Positions 16,263-23,581 of a DNA stretch of 64,000 nucleotides are shown piece after piece. Location: contig CALVHH010000005.1 of assembly GCA_944327465.1 (NCBI GenBank), positions 1 to 64,000 of the forward strand, in the 5' to 3' direction. Positions within the stretch are counted from its first letter, which is position 1. Each line of letters starts with the position of its first letter. The notes beneath the pieces are model-generated. The model had not been told where the DNA came from. It saw only the letters and a program-made list of their open reading frames with translations, and searched no databases. The position numbers were made by a program, and so were the translations under genes. The stretch is from an uncultured Clostridia bacterium. GTDB taxonomy: Bacteria; Bacillota; Clostridia; Christensenellales; Borkfalkiaceae.

Positions 16263-17056
16263 AATATCACCTCCCTGCCGCCGTTATCGTCCTTGTCACT
16301 GAATCTGTTGGTTATGAGCGTTACAAAGAATATAATGACGAGCAGTATCAACGAAATCATCGAACCGTTGTTCCAGTCGTAAGCATTGAAGTAGCTGCCT
16401 ATCAGGCTGCCCATTATATACGTAGAATTGTACAGCATGTCCAGGACGACGTAATTTGTCATCGAAGGTAGCAGTACCATAGTTATGCCTGAAATTATTC
16501 CGGGCACGGACAGCGGCAGAGTCACCCTTAAAAATACCCTTATTTTGCTTGCGCCAAGGTCCTGGGCTGCCTCCATAAGGTTTTTATCCAGCTTTAAAAG
16601 CGAGGTGTACAGGGGCAGTATCATAAAGGGCAAAAAGTCATACGTCATGCCTATCACCGAATTCAAAAAGGGATAGGCGGCAATGTTGCCCTCTATTGCG
16701 GTCAGTATCTCCTTCAGCGCCGTTATCCTCAGCGTAAAGTTTATCCACATCGGCATTATGAACAGCAGCAACAACACGTATTTCTTTTTAAAGTTCGAGC
16801 GTGCCAGAATGTATGCCGTGGGGTAGGCTATTACAATACAGACCGCAGTCGTAGTTATGGCTAGCGCAAAGCTGTAAATTAGCGTGCCTATGGTGTTGGT
16901 GCTTGAAAAGAAGGATACCAGGTTGTCGAACGTAAACTGTCCTTCGCCGTTTGTAAAGGCGTAGTAGAGTATTACGAACAGCGGAGCTATCACAAACAGT
17001 ATCAAAAACGCTGCGTACGGTATGCACAGCTGTTTACGGTTAAAGCGCAGTTTCAT
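16259..17056 (-). CDS. potB: Polyamine-type ABC transporter permease PotB
   Basis: The 265-residue permease has six hydrophobic segments and the EAA loop NLMEAAQDLGASKIRVFLRVTLPLSVPGI. AYPTAYILAR and FILWINFTLR-like segments match the PotB family. It starts one base after the potA stop and overlaps potC by 4 bp, so it is tightly coupled. Confidence 0.93.
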   Translation of the reverse strand: MKLRFNRKQLCIPYAAFLILFVIAPLFVILYYAFTNGEGQFTFDNLVSFFSSTNTIGTLIYSFALAITTTAVCIVIAYPTAYILARSNFKKKYVLLLLFIMPMWINFTLRITALKEILTAIEGNIAAYPFLNSVIGMTYDFLPFMILPLYTSLLKLDKNLMEAAQDLGASKIRVFLRVTLPLSVPGIISGITMVLLPSMTNYVVLDMLYNSTYIMGSLIGSYFNAYDWNNGSMISLILLVIIFFVTLITNRFSDKDDNGGREVIL

Positions 17057-17057
17057 C

Positions 17058-18566
17058 TCAGTCGTTCTCCGCGGGCGCTTTAAGCGTCATCTTTATCTTA
17101 TCTTTGGGTATGACGAGGCTGACGTAGTCGTCTGTGTTCCACATGTCGGGGCAGGATAAAACGTAATCCTCTTCGTTTTCCTCGGTGCGCACTATGTAGC
17201 GGTAGTGGTCGCCCTTGTATATCATCGAAATTATAGTGCCCGCGGCGCCGCCTTCGTCCTTGTCGTCGCTCATGGTTATGTCGTGAGTATCCACTTCCAC
17301 GTTTACCACAACGCCCGTCAGGTCGAGCTTTTCGCCCGAAGCCGTTATCAGATATCCGTCCTCGTCGAGGTGCGAACCGGGGTAAAGCTTTGTGACGTCG
17401 CAGTCGAATTCGCCGTCGCCGAACTCAACGGTGTTGTTCTTGGTTATAACGCCTTCGAACCTGTTTATCGTGTATACGGGCTTCATCAGGTGTATGCCGT
17501 CGGGCTCTATACGCATGCCTATCGTGCTGCCCGGTTCGGCATAGGCGGTCGATTGAATGACTATTTCAAACCTGCCGACTTCTACGGTTATTTCGTAGTG
17601 CACGCCCTTGAACACGGTGGAAATTACTTCGCCCTTGAGCTGTCCTTCGCCCGGTTTGCAGATTATTATATCTTCGGGACGGACTACAACGTCCACGAGC
17701 TGGTTTGTTTCAAAGTCGTCAACGCATTCAAAGGTCGCTCCGCAGAAGCGCACCTTGAACTTGTCCACGACGGCGCCGTTGAAAATATTGCTCTCGCCTA
17801 TAAAGTCGGCAACAAAGGTGTTTATCGGCTCGTTGTATATCTCGGTTGGTGTGCCTATCTGCTGTATGTCGCCGTCGTTTATTACGACTATCTTATCCGA
17901 CATTGTCAGCGCTTCTTCCTGGTCGTGCGTTACATATATAAATGTAATGCCCAGGCGGCGGTGCATATTTTTTAGCTCTATCTGCATCTCTTTGCGCATC
18001 TTTAAATCGAGCGCGCCCAAGGGCTCGTCCAAAAGCAGTATCTCGGGCTCGTTTACTATGGCGCGCGCTATGGCTACGCGCTGCTGCTGACCGCCCGAAA
18101 GGGTGTGCACTCCCCTCTTTTCAAAGCCCTCCAGGTCCACCATCTCCAGCGCCTTTTTTACCTTTTTATCTATCTCCTTTTTGGTCAGGCGCTCCTTTTT
18201 TACGTATGTGTCGCCGGCTTCGTTTTTATATGTGTTGCGCACTCTCTTCAATCTCAGTCCGAACGCGATGTTTTCGTACACGTTCAGGTGGGGGAAGAGT
18301 GCGTATTTCTGGAATACGGTGTTTACGGGGCGCTTGTTGGGCGGCAGGCGTGAAATATCCTCGCCGTTCAAAAGTATCTTGCCCGAAGTGGGAAGGTCGA
18401 ACCCCGCTATCATTCTCAGCGTAGTCGTCTTGCCGCAGCCGGACGGGCCGAGAAAGGTGACGAATTCTCCCTTCTTTACCTGCAGGTTGAAGTTGTCGAC
18501 GGCTATCGTCTCGTCGTCGAACACCTTTTTAACGTCGATAAGTTCAATGATGTTGCGTTCTGTCAT
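17058..18566 (-). CDS. potA: Polyamine-type ABC transporter ATPase PotA, extended
   Basis: ATP-hydrolysing subunit of the importer. Walker A is at 40-47 (GPSGCGKT), the Q-loop around 86, signature LSGGQ at 156-160, Walker B LLLDEP at 177-182 and the H-loop His214. A Lys-rich insertion (about 108-132) precedes the signature. After a normal TOBE region the protein continues to 502 residues (family about 350-370) with what looks like a second beta-rich regulatory segment, [19 protein letters not shown], echoing the first TOBE repeat. The extra module may sense ligand or another signal (inference). The gene is 12 bp after the regulator gene. Confidence 0.93.
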   Translation of the reverse strand: MTERNIIELIDVKKVFDDETIAVDNFNLQVKKGEFVTFLGPSGCGKTTTLRMIAGFDLPTSGKILLNGEDISRLPPNKRPVNTVFQKYALFPHLNVYENIAFGLRLKRVRNTYKNEAGDTYVKKERLTKKEIDKKVKKALEMVDLEGFEKRGVHTLSGGQQQRVAIARAIVNEPEILLLDEPLGALDLKMRKEMQIELKNMHRRLGITFIYVTHDQEEALTMSDKIVVINDGDIQQIGTPTEIYNEPINTFVADFIGESNIFNGAVVDKFKVRFCGATFECVDDFETNQLVDVVVRPEDIIICKPGEGQLKGEVISTVFKGVHYEITVEVGRFEIVIQSTAYAEPGSTIGMRIEPDGIHLMKPVYTINRFEGVITKNNTVEFGDGEFDCDVTKLYPGSHLDEDGYLITASGEKLDLTGVVVNVEVDTHDITMSDDKDEGGAAGTIISMIYKGDHYRYIVRTEENEEDYVLSCPDMWNTDDYVSLVIPKDKIKMTLKAPAEND

Positions 18567-18578
18567 TATTTTCTCTCC

Positions 18579-19112
18579 TTAAAAGTTCGGCGGTGTGGAA
18601 ATCCACAAAAATTTTGCGTTTGTCTTTCCGCAGTTGACTATTTTGTGCGCCTTGTCTGCGGTATAATAAAAGGTCTCGCCCTTTTTGCAGATGTAATTGT
18701 TCTTACCCAGCTCTATGCGTATGCGCCCTTCGAGAATGTACCCGAATTCTTCGCCCTCGTGCGGGAAGTCGACGGGGGTGGAGGCGCCCGACATCAGTTC
18801 CATCAGCACGGGTTCCATCCTGTTTTTCTGCGCATTCGGTATTATCCATTTAAGCAGCATGCCGTCGTCGCACTTTTCAATAAAGTCGTCCGTTCCGAAA
18901 ACTATCCTCGCATCGTCGTCCTTTTTGAAAAATTCCGCAAGGTCTGTCCCCAGCGCCGAAAGTATGTCTATCAGCGTGGCGATGGAAGGGGAGGTAACGT
19001 CGTTTTCAAGCTGCGAAATATACCCCTTGGTCAGTTCGCATCTGTCTGCAAGCTCCGCCTGCGACAGGTTCAGCTGCAGCCGCAGTCTCTTTATCTTTGC
19101 TCCTATTTCCAT
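18579..19112 (-). CDS. XRE-cupin transcriptional regulator of the pot operon
   Basis: The 177-residue two-domain regulator has an N-terminal helix-turn-helix (LNLSQAELADRCELTKGYISQLEN, about 15-38) and a C-terminal cupin (about 105-175, with EGEEFGYILEGRIRIELG and GETFYYTADKAHKI). Its relatives sit before potABCD and control polyamine uptake (PuuR/PotR-like). I chose ATG at 19112, giving MEIGAKIKRLRL; the frame can be extended to a GTG at 19136, but GGAGGG overlaps that extension. It is the first gene of the operon, behind a consensus promoter and an inverted repeat. Confidence 0.9.
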   Translation of the reverse strand: MEIGAKIKRLRLQLNLSQAELADRCELTKGYISQLENDVTSPSIATLIDILSALGTDLAEFFKKDDDARIVFGTDDFIEKCDDGMLLKWIIPNAQKNRMEPVLMELMSGASTPVDFPHEGEEFGYILEGRIRIELGKNNYICKKGETFYYTADKAHKIVNCGKTNAKFLWISTPPNF

Positions 19113-19165
19113 ATATATTATATAGTCCCTCCGCACGGCGCCGCGGCGCCGTTATTAAACATCGT

Positions 19166-19199
19166 GTTTACTTTCTCTAAACGGTTAGAAAAAGTAAAC
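19166..19199. promoter_or_regulatory. Inverted repeat, candidate operator of the pot operon
   Basis: GTTTACTTT (19166-19174) is the exact complement of AAAGTAAAC (19191-19199), with an inner CTAA-acgg-TTAG. It lies between the -10 and the regulator start codon, in the untranslated leader, so binding would block transcription or the RNA hairpin could act itself. Confidence 0.5.
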
Positions 19200-19228
19200 A
19201 AAAAGTTTAGTAATTACAAACCGAATTG

Positions 19229-19257
19229 ATTATATTATTATTTGAATGAGCTGTCAA
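19229..19257 (-). promoter_or_regulatory. Perfect consensus promoter of the pot operon
   Basis: On the minus strand TTGACA (19257-19252), exactly 17 bp, then TATAAT (19234-19229). So strong a promoter implies control by repression, consistent with the regulator gene directly behind it. The 311-bp gap 19113-19423 holds this promoter, the operator and the palindrome at 19358. Confidence 0.88.
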
Positions 19258-19357
19258 TTGATTTTTAAAATAACTTTATGTGCTGCAAATATGATATTAA
19301 TTTTCACAAATTTTCCATGTAAAGAAAATAATTATCATCAATTATGGCTTCGGCATG

Positions 19358-19407
19358 AAAACGCGTGCGGGCAAGCGCCGTTCGGCGCTTGCCCGCACGC
19401 GTTTTTT
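19358..19407. other. Long perfect palindrome upstream of the Imm5-like gene
   Basis: A 23-base arm beginning AAAACGCGTGCGGGC (19358-19380) is repeated inverted from 19383, ending in a run of T. It resembles a bidirectional intrinsic terminator but lies between two divergent genes, where neither would need one. It is 16 bases before the next start codon. Confidence 0.7.
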
Positions 19408-19423
19408 GTGTTAAAATACCGGC

Positions 19424-19954
19424 ATGGACTTTTCGGGCGTTTACGAAAGATATCGCAAAAACAGGCTCATCCTGTTCGGCAGGGACAGTGCGTGTCTCGC
19501 CGCACTTGGTTCGCGCCTGTCGTCGTGCTCCCGCAGGGCGGCTGTGCTGTGGGCTCTCGGCGGCGCGGTTCGCCCCGCCCGTGCGCTCGCAGCTTATTTT
19601 CCGGGCGACGACAGGTTTGACGAAGCCGTCGCTCTTTCAAGGCTGTGGGCGGAAGGGGAGGTAAAGATGCCAGCCGCCAGGCATGCCATTCTTTGCGTCC
19701 ATTCTGCGGCAAAAGAGACGTTCGATCCCGTTGCCCGCGCACTCTGTCATGCCGTCGGACAGGCGTGCTCCTGCGTGCATGCGCAGCGTCACGCCCTCGG
19801 TCTCGCTGTTTACGAACTGACAGCCATTGTCAGGCTGCATCCCGAAGGGTGGGAGGATGCAGTCGCCGTGGCTATAGATGGCTATCTGGATATGTTGAGC
19901 CGTGCCGAAGGTGCGGCGTTGCTGCCCCGTCGGTGGGCGGATTTCTTAAAATAA
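19424..19954 (+). CDS. Imm5-like putative immunity protein
   Basis: This 176-residue, all-helical, Ala- and Cys-rich protein resembles the putative immunity family (Imm-5-like). It shows RAAVLWALGGAV, a DDRFDEAVALSRLWAEGEVKM segment, ARHAILCVHSAAKET, and HAVGQACSCVHAQRHALGLAVYELTAI. Such proteins are predicted to neutralise a partner toxin, but no toxin gene is adjacent, so it is an orphan or has another role. No clear ribosome-binding site precedes the ATG. A terminator follows at 19957. The family assignment is by motif memory. Confidence 0.65.
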   Translation: MDFSGVYERYRKNRLILFGRDSACLAALGSRLSSCSRRAAVLWALGGAVRPARALAAYFPGDDRFDEAVALSRLWAEGEVKMPAARHAILCVHSAAKETFDPVARALCHAVGQACSCVHAQRHALGLAVYELTAIVRLHPEGWEDAVAVAIDGYLDMLSRAEGAALLPRRWADFLK

Positions 19955-19956
19955 AT

Positions 19957-19987
19957 ATCGCAGCCCGAGACGGCTGCGATATTTTTT
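19957..19987 (+). terminator. Terminator of the Imm5-like gene
   Basis: ATCGCAGCC (19957-19965) pairs with GGCTGCGAT (19972-19980), followed by ATTTTTT, three bases after the stop codon. Confidence 0.85.
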
Positions 19988-19992
19988 GCACG

Positions 19993-20024
19993 AAAATAAG
20001 GCGGACGATGGTCGTCCGCCTTTT
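19993..20024 (-). terminator. rpsT terminator
   Basis: An 11-bp stem (19998-20008 with 20012-20022), loop TGG. On the minus strand it is followed by TTTTCG. It lies 19 bp past the rpsT stop. Confidence 0.75.
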
Positions 20025-20042
20025 ATAACGTATCTCTGTATT

Positions 20043-20306
20043 TTAAGCCATGGCGTTGAGCTTCTTGGCAAGACCCGACTTTTTGTTTGCAGCCGTGTTC
20101 TTCTTGTATACGCCCTTGCTTACCGCACTGTCGATGAGCGAGCATACTTCGGGGAACATCTGCGTAGCCTGAGCCTTGTCGCCCGCATCTACCGCAGCCA
20201 GCAGCTTTTTGATGGCAGTCTTAACTTCGGACTTTATCATCTTGTTCCGGGCGGTCTTCTTTTCGATAACTAACGTACGCTTCTTTGCGGATTTTATATT
20301 AGGCAC
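20043..20306 (-). CDS. rpsT: 30S ribosomal protein S20
   Basis: The 87-residue basic helical protein binds 16S rRNA in the small subunit. It begins PNIKSAKKR, the family start, and continues [19 protein letters not shown] and [25 protein letters not shown]. The GTG at 20306 is set by AAGGAGAG eight bases upstream; the longer frame to 20327 runs through that site. It is monocistronic, with promoter at 20357-20385 and a terminator at 19993. Confidence 0.95.
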   Translation of the reverse strand: MPNIKSAKKRTLVIEKKTARNKMIKSEVKTAIKKLLAAVDAGDKAQATQMFPEVCSLIDSAVSKGVYKKNTAANKKSGLAKKLNAMA

Positions 20307-20356
20307 TTTATTGCTCTCCTTTTGCAAAAAAATATATTCTTGTTAAATCTTGAGTA

Positions 20357-20385
20357 ATTTTATCATAAAAATATAAGCTTGTAAA
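20357..20385 (-). promoter_or_regulatory. rpsT promoter
   Basis: On the minus strand TTTACA (20385-20380), a 17-bp spacer and TAAAAT (20362-20357). Confidence 0.6.
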
Positions 20386-20449
20386 CTGTTTTTGGGCGCT
20401 TTTGAAATTTTTTTAATATAATTTTTGTGCCGCCGTCATAAATAAGAAT

Positions 20450-21223
20450 ATGGGTGTCAATCAATGCGGAACGGGGTGCACGGTATGCGTGTTCGATAGC
20501 GGTATAGGCGGACTCAATCTGCTGCATGCCTGCGCTGTGCGCTGTCCCGGCGCGGATTTTTTGTATTTCGCCGACAATTTCAATATGCCGTACGGTGAAT
20601 TGCCCGCCGAAAAGGTGCGCCGCTTCGTGTTCGACGCGTTCAAAAAAATTGCCTCTTTCTCGCCGGCTGCGGCGGTGGTTGCCTGCAATACAGCTACGGC
20701 GCTCTGCATTGCCGACCTTCGCGCTCAATATCCCTTTCCCGTGATAGGTATACAGCCGGCAGTAAAGCAGGCGGTGGAGTGCAGGGGCAGCTGTCTTGTG
20801 CTGGCAACGCCCGCAACTTCGGCAAGTCCTTCCTTCGCCCGCCTGTGCGCGGACTACGGCGAAGGGCGGGCGGAAGTGCTTCCCTGCCCCGGGCTTGCGG
20901 AATACATTGAGCGAGGCATCGGGGCTTTTCCCTCCTTTGACGGCATATCACGTATTCTGCCCCGCCCCGACAGTTCGCCGTCGTGCGTTGTGCTCGGCTG
21001 TACCCACTACGTGTTTGCCCGCGACGCCATTGCGCGGCACTATGGCTGCGATACGTTTGATGGAATTTTAGGGACGGCTGACCACTTGGCTGTTATTTTG
21101 GGAAAAAAGCCAAATAATAGTTTAACTAATCAAAATATTGGGTTTGTAGGCGGAGATTACGTTAAAAACGAGCGGATATACCGCAAAATATTTGGTAATT
21201 ATCGCAATAATATAGATGTTTAG
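20450..21223 (+). CDS. murI: Glutamate racemase
   Basis: Interconverts L- and D-glutamate to supply D-Glu for peptidoglycan. The 257-residue protein has the family motifs VFDSGIGG (Asp16), NMPYG, ACNTAT (catalytic Cys79) and GCTHY (second Cys184 with His186). There is no strong ribosome-binding site before the ATG; a TATAAT at 20417-20422 may be its -10, but the -35 is poor. It sits just ahead of the dcw promoter, which suits its role. An A/T-rich hairpin (21222-21244) follows the stop. Confidence 0.93.
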   Translation: MGVNQCGTGCTVCVFDSGIGGLNLLHACAVRCPGADFLYFADNFNMPYGELPAEKVRRFVFDAFKKIASFSPAAAVVACNTATALCIADLRAQYPFPVIGIQPAVKQAVECRGSCLVLATPATSASPSFARLCADYGEGRAEVLPCPGLAEYIERGIGAFPSFDGISRILPRPDSSPSCVVLGCTHYVFARDAIARHYGCDTFDGILGTADHLAVILGKKPNNSLTNQNIGFVGGDYVKNERIYRKIFGNYRNNIDV

Positions 21224-21273
21224 TTTTACTAAAAAGTAAAAACTTTTAAATTTTTTAAAAAAATTTGCATTTG

Positions 21274-21306
21274 GTGGTTGACAGTGGTCAAAGTCTATGA
21301 TATTAT
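21274..21306 (+). promoter_or_regulatory. dcw promoter with probable MraZ sites
   Basis: TTGACA (21278-21283), a 17-bp spacer and TATTAT (21301-21306). GTGG occurs at 21274-21277 and 21284-21287, ten bases apart on one DNA face and flanking the -35. MraZ is known to bind short direct GTGG-type repeats before its own gene, so autorepression is likely (inference from position and spacing). Confidence 0.65.
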
Positions 21307-21336
21307 ATAGATACTTAGTTTTACAAGGTAACTGTC

Positions 21337-21774
21337 ATGGCAATGTTCACGGGAGAGTATTTTCATCAGCTCGATGCAAAAAACAGAATACGCATCCCCG
21401 CAAGACTCAAAAAGGACCTGGGGGAGGAGTATTACTTCGCCTTCGGCACCAACCATTGCATCTTCGTGTTCACCAAGCAGAAGATGGAGCAGTACCTTGA
21501 AGAACTCGGTGCGGCAAAGCTTTCCGACCTCGAAGCTCAAAAGCGCGTAAGGATGTTTGCCAGAACGTGCGTGCAGGTCGAAGAGGACAATCAGGGAAGG
21601 ATAGTTTTAAGTCCCGAACTCAGGCGCCATGCGCAGCTCGGCAAGGACGACAAGGAGCTTGTGATCTGCGGCGCGGTCAACAGAATAGAGATTTGGAACA
21701 AGCGTCTCTACGATGAGTACACCGCCGACATGGAGACGGATTACGACAAACTGTTCTCCGAGCTCGACATATAA
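21337..21774 (+). CDS. mraZ: Transcriptional regulator MraZ
   Basis: The 145-residue DNA-binding protein has two SpoVT/AbrB-like swapped-hairpin domains. The first contains GEYFHQLDAKNRIRIPARLKKDL and the second RIVLSPELRRHAQLGKDDKELVICGAVNRIEIWNK. It forms ring-shaped oligomers and controls the dcw operon that it opens. AAGG lies before the ATG. Its stop overlaps the rsmH start by one base (TAATG). Confidence 0.96.
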   Translation: MAMFTGEYFHQLDAKNRIRIPARLKKDLGEEYYFAFGTNHCIFVFTKQKMEQYLEELGAAKLSDLEAQKRVRMFARTCVQVEEDNQGRIVLSPELRRHAQLGKDDKELVICGAVNRIEIWNKRLYDEYTADMETDYDKLFSELDI

Positions 21775-22718
21775 TGGCAACCTTTTCGCACATTCCCGTC
21801 ATGCTCGAAGAGTGCATGCAGGGGCTCGCCGTCCGCGACGGCGGAACGTACTTTGACGGCACTGTAGGGGGAGGCAATCACTCCTACGAAATACTCAGGC
21901 GCTCGTCGCCTTCGGGCAGGCTGATAGCCACCGACCTCGATGACGAAGCCATAGCGGCGGCAACGCAAAAGTTGAGCTTGTTCAGCGGTCGCTTTGCCAT
22001 ATACAAATCGAACTACAAAAACTTTGAGCAGGTATTTGCTCAGGCGGGCGTCGACAAGCTCGATGGCATATTGCTGGATTTTGGAGTATCCAGCCATCAG
22101 CTTGACACGGAAGAGAGGGGGTTTGCCTATATGAAGAAGGATGCCCCGCTCGACATGAGGATGGACAGGTCAAACCCGTTGACCGCAGAATTTATCCTCA
22201 ACACTTATACCCGGCAGGAAATTGCAGCAATTCTTCGCGACTACGGCGAAGAGAGGTTTTCCTCGCAAATTGCCGCAAAGGTGGTCGAAAGTCGGCAAAT
22301 TGCCCCGATAACCACCTGCGGACAATTCGTAGACATCATCGAAAACAGCATACCGAAAAAATTCCGGCAGAACGGTCCCGCCGCCAGAAAGAGTTTTCAG
22401 GCGATAAGGATAGCCGTCAACGGAGAGCTCGAAGGGCTTTACGACTGCGTTACAGGCCTTACCCGTAGGCTTAAGAAGGGCGGAAGGATAGCCATCCTCA
22501 CCTTTCATTCGCTCGAAGACAGAATAGTAAAGCGTGCGTTCAATGAACTTGAAGCCGACTGCATCTGTCCCAAGTCGCTGCCCGTCTGCGTATGCGGCAA
22601 GAAGAAGGAAATTGAAGTTTTAACAAAAAAACCCGTAACGGCATCGCTAAAGGAGATAGCGATCAATTCGCGCTCGAAGAGCGCAAAACTGCGCGTGGCG
22701 CAAAGGATATCAGAATAA
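21774..22718 (+). CDS. rsmH: 16S rRNA (cytosine-1402-N4)-methyltransferase
   Basis: The SAM-dependent methyltransferase (formerly MraW) modifies C1402 in the ribosomal P site. Its 314 residues match the family. The SAM loop is FDGTVGGGNHSYEIL, with DGILLDFGVSSHQLD and RGFAYMKKDAPLDMRMD downstream, and the conserved NSRSKSAKLRVAQ tail. It is coupled to mraZ and is second in the dcw operon. Confidence 0.97.
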   Translation: MATFSHIPVMLEECMQGLAVRDGGTYFDGTVGGGNHSYEILRRSSPSGRLIATDLDDEAIAAATQKLSLFSGRFAIYKSNYKNFEQVFAQAGVDKLDGILLDFGVSSHQLDTEERGFAYMKKDAPLDMRMDRSNPLTAEFILNTYTRQEIAAILRDYGEERFSSQIAAKVVESRQIAPITTCGQFVDIIENSIPKKFRQNGPAARKSFQAIRIAVNGELEGLYDCVTGLTRRLKKGGRIAILTFHSLEDRIVKRAFNELEADCICPKSLPVCVCGKKKEIEVLTKKPVTASLKEIAINSRSKSAKLRVAQRISE

Positions 22719-22739
22719 AGCGATAAGGAGAAAACTATA

Positions 22740-23546
22740 ATGGCAGTCGCAACCCCGGTACTCGAAAGACAAACCATTCAGCCCCAGGCTGATATATCTT
22801 CGGATGCACTTCACAATGCACAAATCAAAGAAAACTACAGAAGATTGATGGATCCCAATTTCGGTACAGACAATTCAAAGGGGTCGACGGCAGCAATGAG
22901 CAAGGAGCAGGCTCTCGAGGACCTGCGCGCAAGCATACTGCGCCATTCCAAGCCTGCTCAGCCCGAAATTGCCCAGGCGCCCGTTCGTCAGGCGGAATAC
23001 GTTCAGCCCGTCACGGTCAGACCTGTAGTTGAACAGCCGGTAGTGCAGCAGCCTGCAATGGTGCAGGCAGAGCAGCCCGCTCAGCCCTACCTGGTCACGA
23101 ATGCCCGTGCGGATGCGGAAATTTTCCGCGCCGACAGCCCTGTAAACCAGCGCTTCGTCAATCCCGCCCAGGCGCCCGTAGTCATCGATGAGGAGGAAAA
23201 CGAAGATCTTCGTCCCACGATGACGACCATACAATATAAAAACATGACCGAAAGCGAAAAGCGCGAGGTCAGGGCAATCGCTGCCGAACAGCGCAACAAG
23301 CGCGTTCTTTCGGGCAGGGATAAGGCGATAATTGCCACATTCATAAGCGTGGTGGTGGCGCTCTTCGTGCTCGTCATCGTCAATTCGGCGGTCATTGCCG
23401 GTCTGAACAGCGAACTCAGCATAATCGAAAACAACATCAATACGGTCAGCTGGGCGCTCGATAACGTCAATGCTCAGATAGATTCCATAACAAGTCTTGA
23501 AAACATAGCTCTCTATGCTCAGGCAAACGGACTTGTAATGCCGTAA
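22740..23546 (+). CDS. FtsL/DivIC-like division protein with long N-terminal region
   Basis: Its position between rsmH and the division transpeptidase is that of ftsL. The last 76 of 268 residues fit FtsL: a membrane helix at about 195-216, then a short coiled coil (NSELSIIENNINTVSWALDNVNAQIDSI). The preceding 190 residues are hydrophilic and rich in Gln, Pro, Val and Ala (AQPEIAQAPVRQAEYVQPV), so the cytoplasmic part is far longer than in typical FtsL (about 120 residues). AAGGAG lies before the ATG. The assignment rests on position and topology, not on strong sequence identity. Confidence 0.75.
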   Translation: MAVATPVLERQTIQPQADISSDALHNAQIKENYRRLMDPNFGTDNSKGSTAAMSKEQALEDLRASILRHSKPAQPEIAQAPVRQAEYVQPVTVRPVVEQPVVQQPAMVQAEQPAQPYLVTNARADAEIFRADSPVNQRFVNPAQAPVVIDEEENEDLRPTMTTIQYKNMTESEKREVRAIAAEQRNKRVLSGRDKAIIATFISVVVALFVLVIVNSAVIAGLNSELSIIENNINTVSWALDNVNAQIDSITSLENIALYAQANGLVMP

Positions 23547-23581
23547 GGAGAATTCCCATAAAAAACACAACTCAATTTTCA

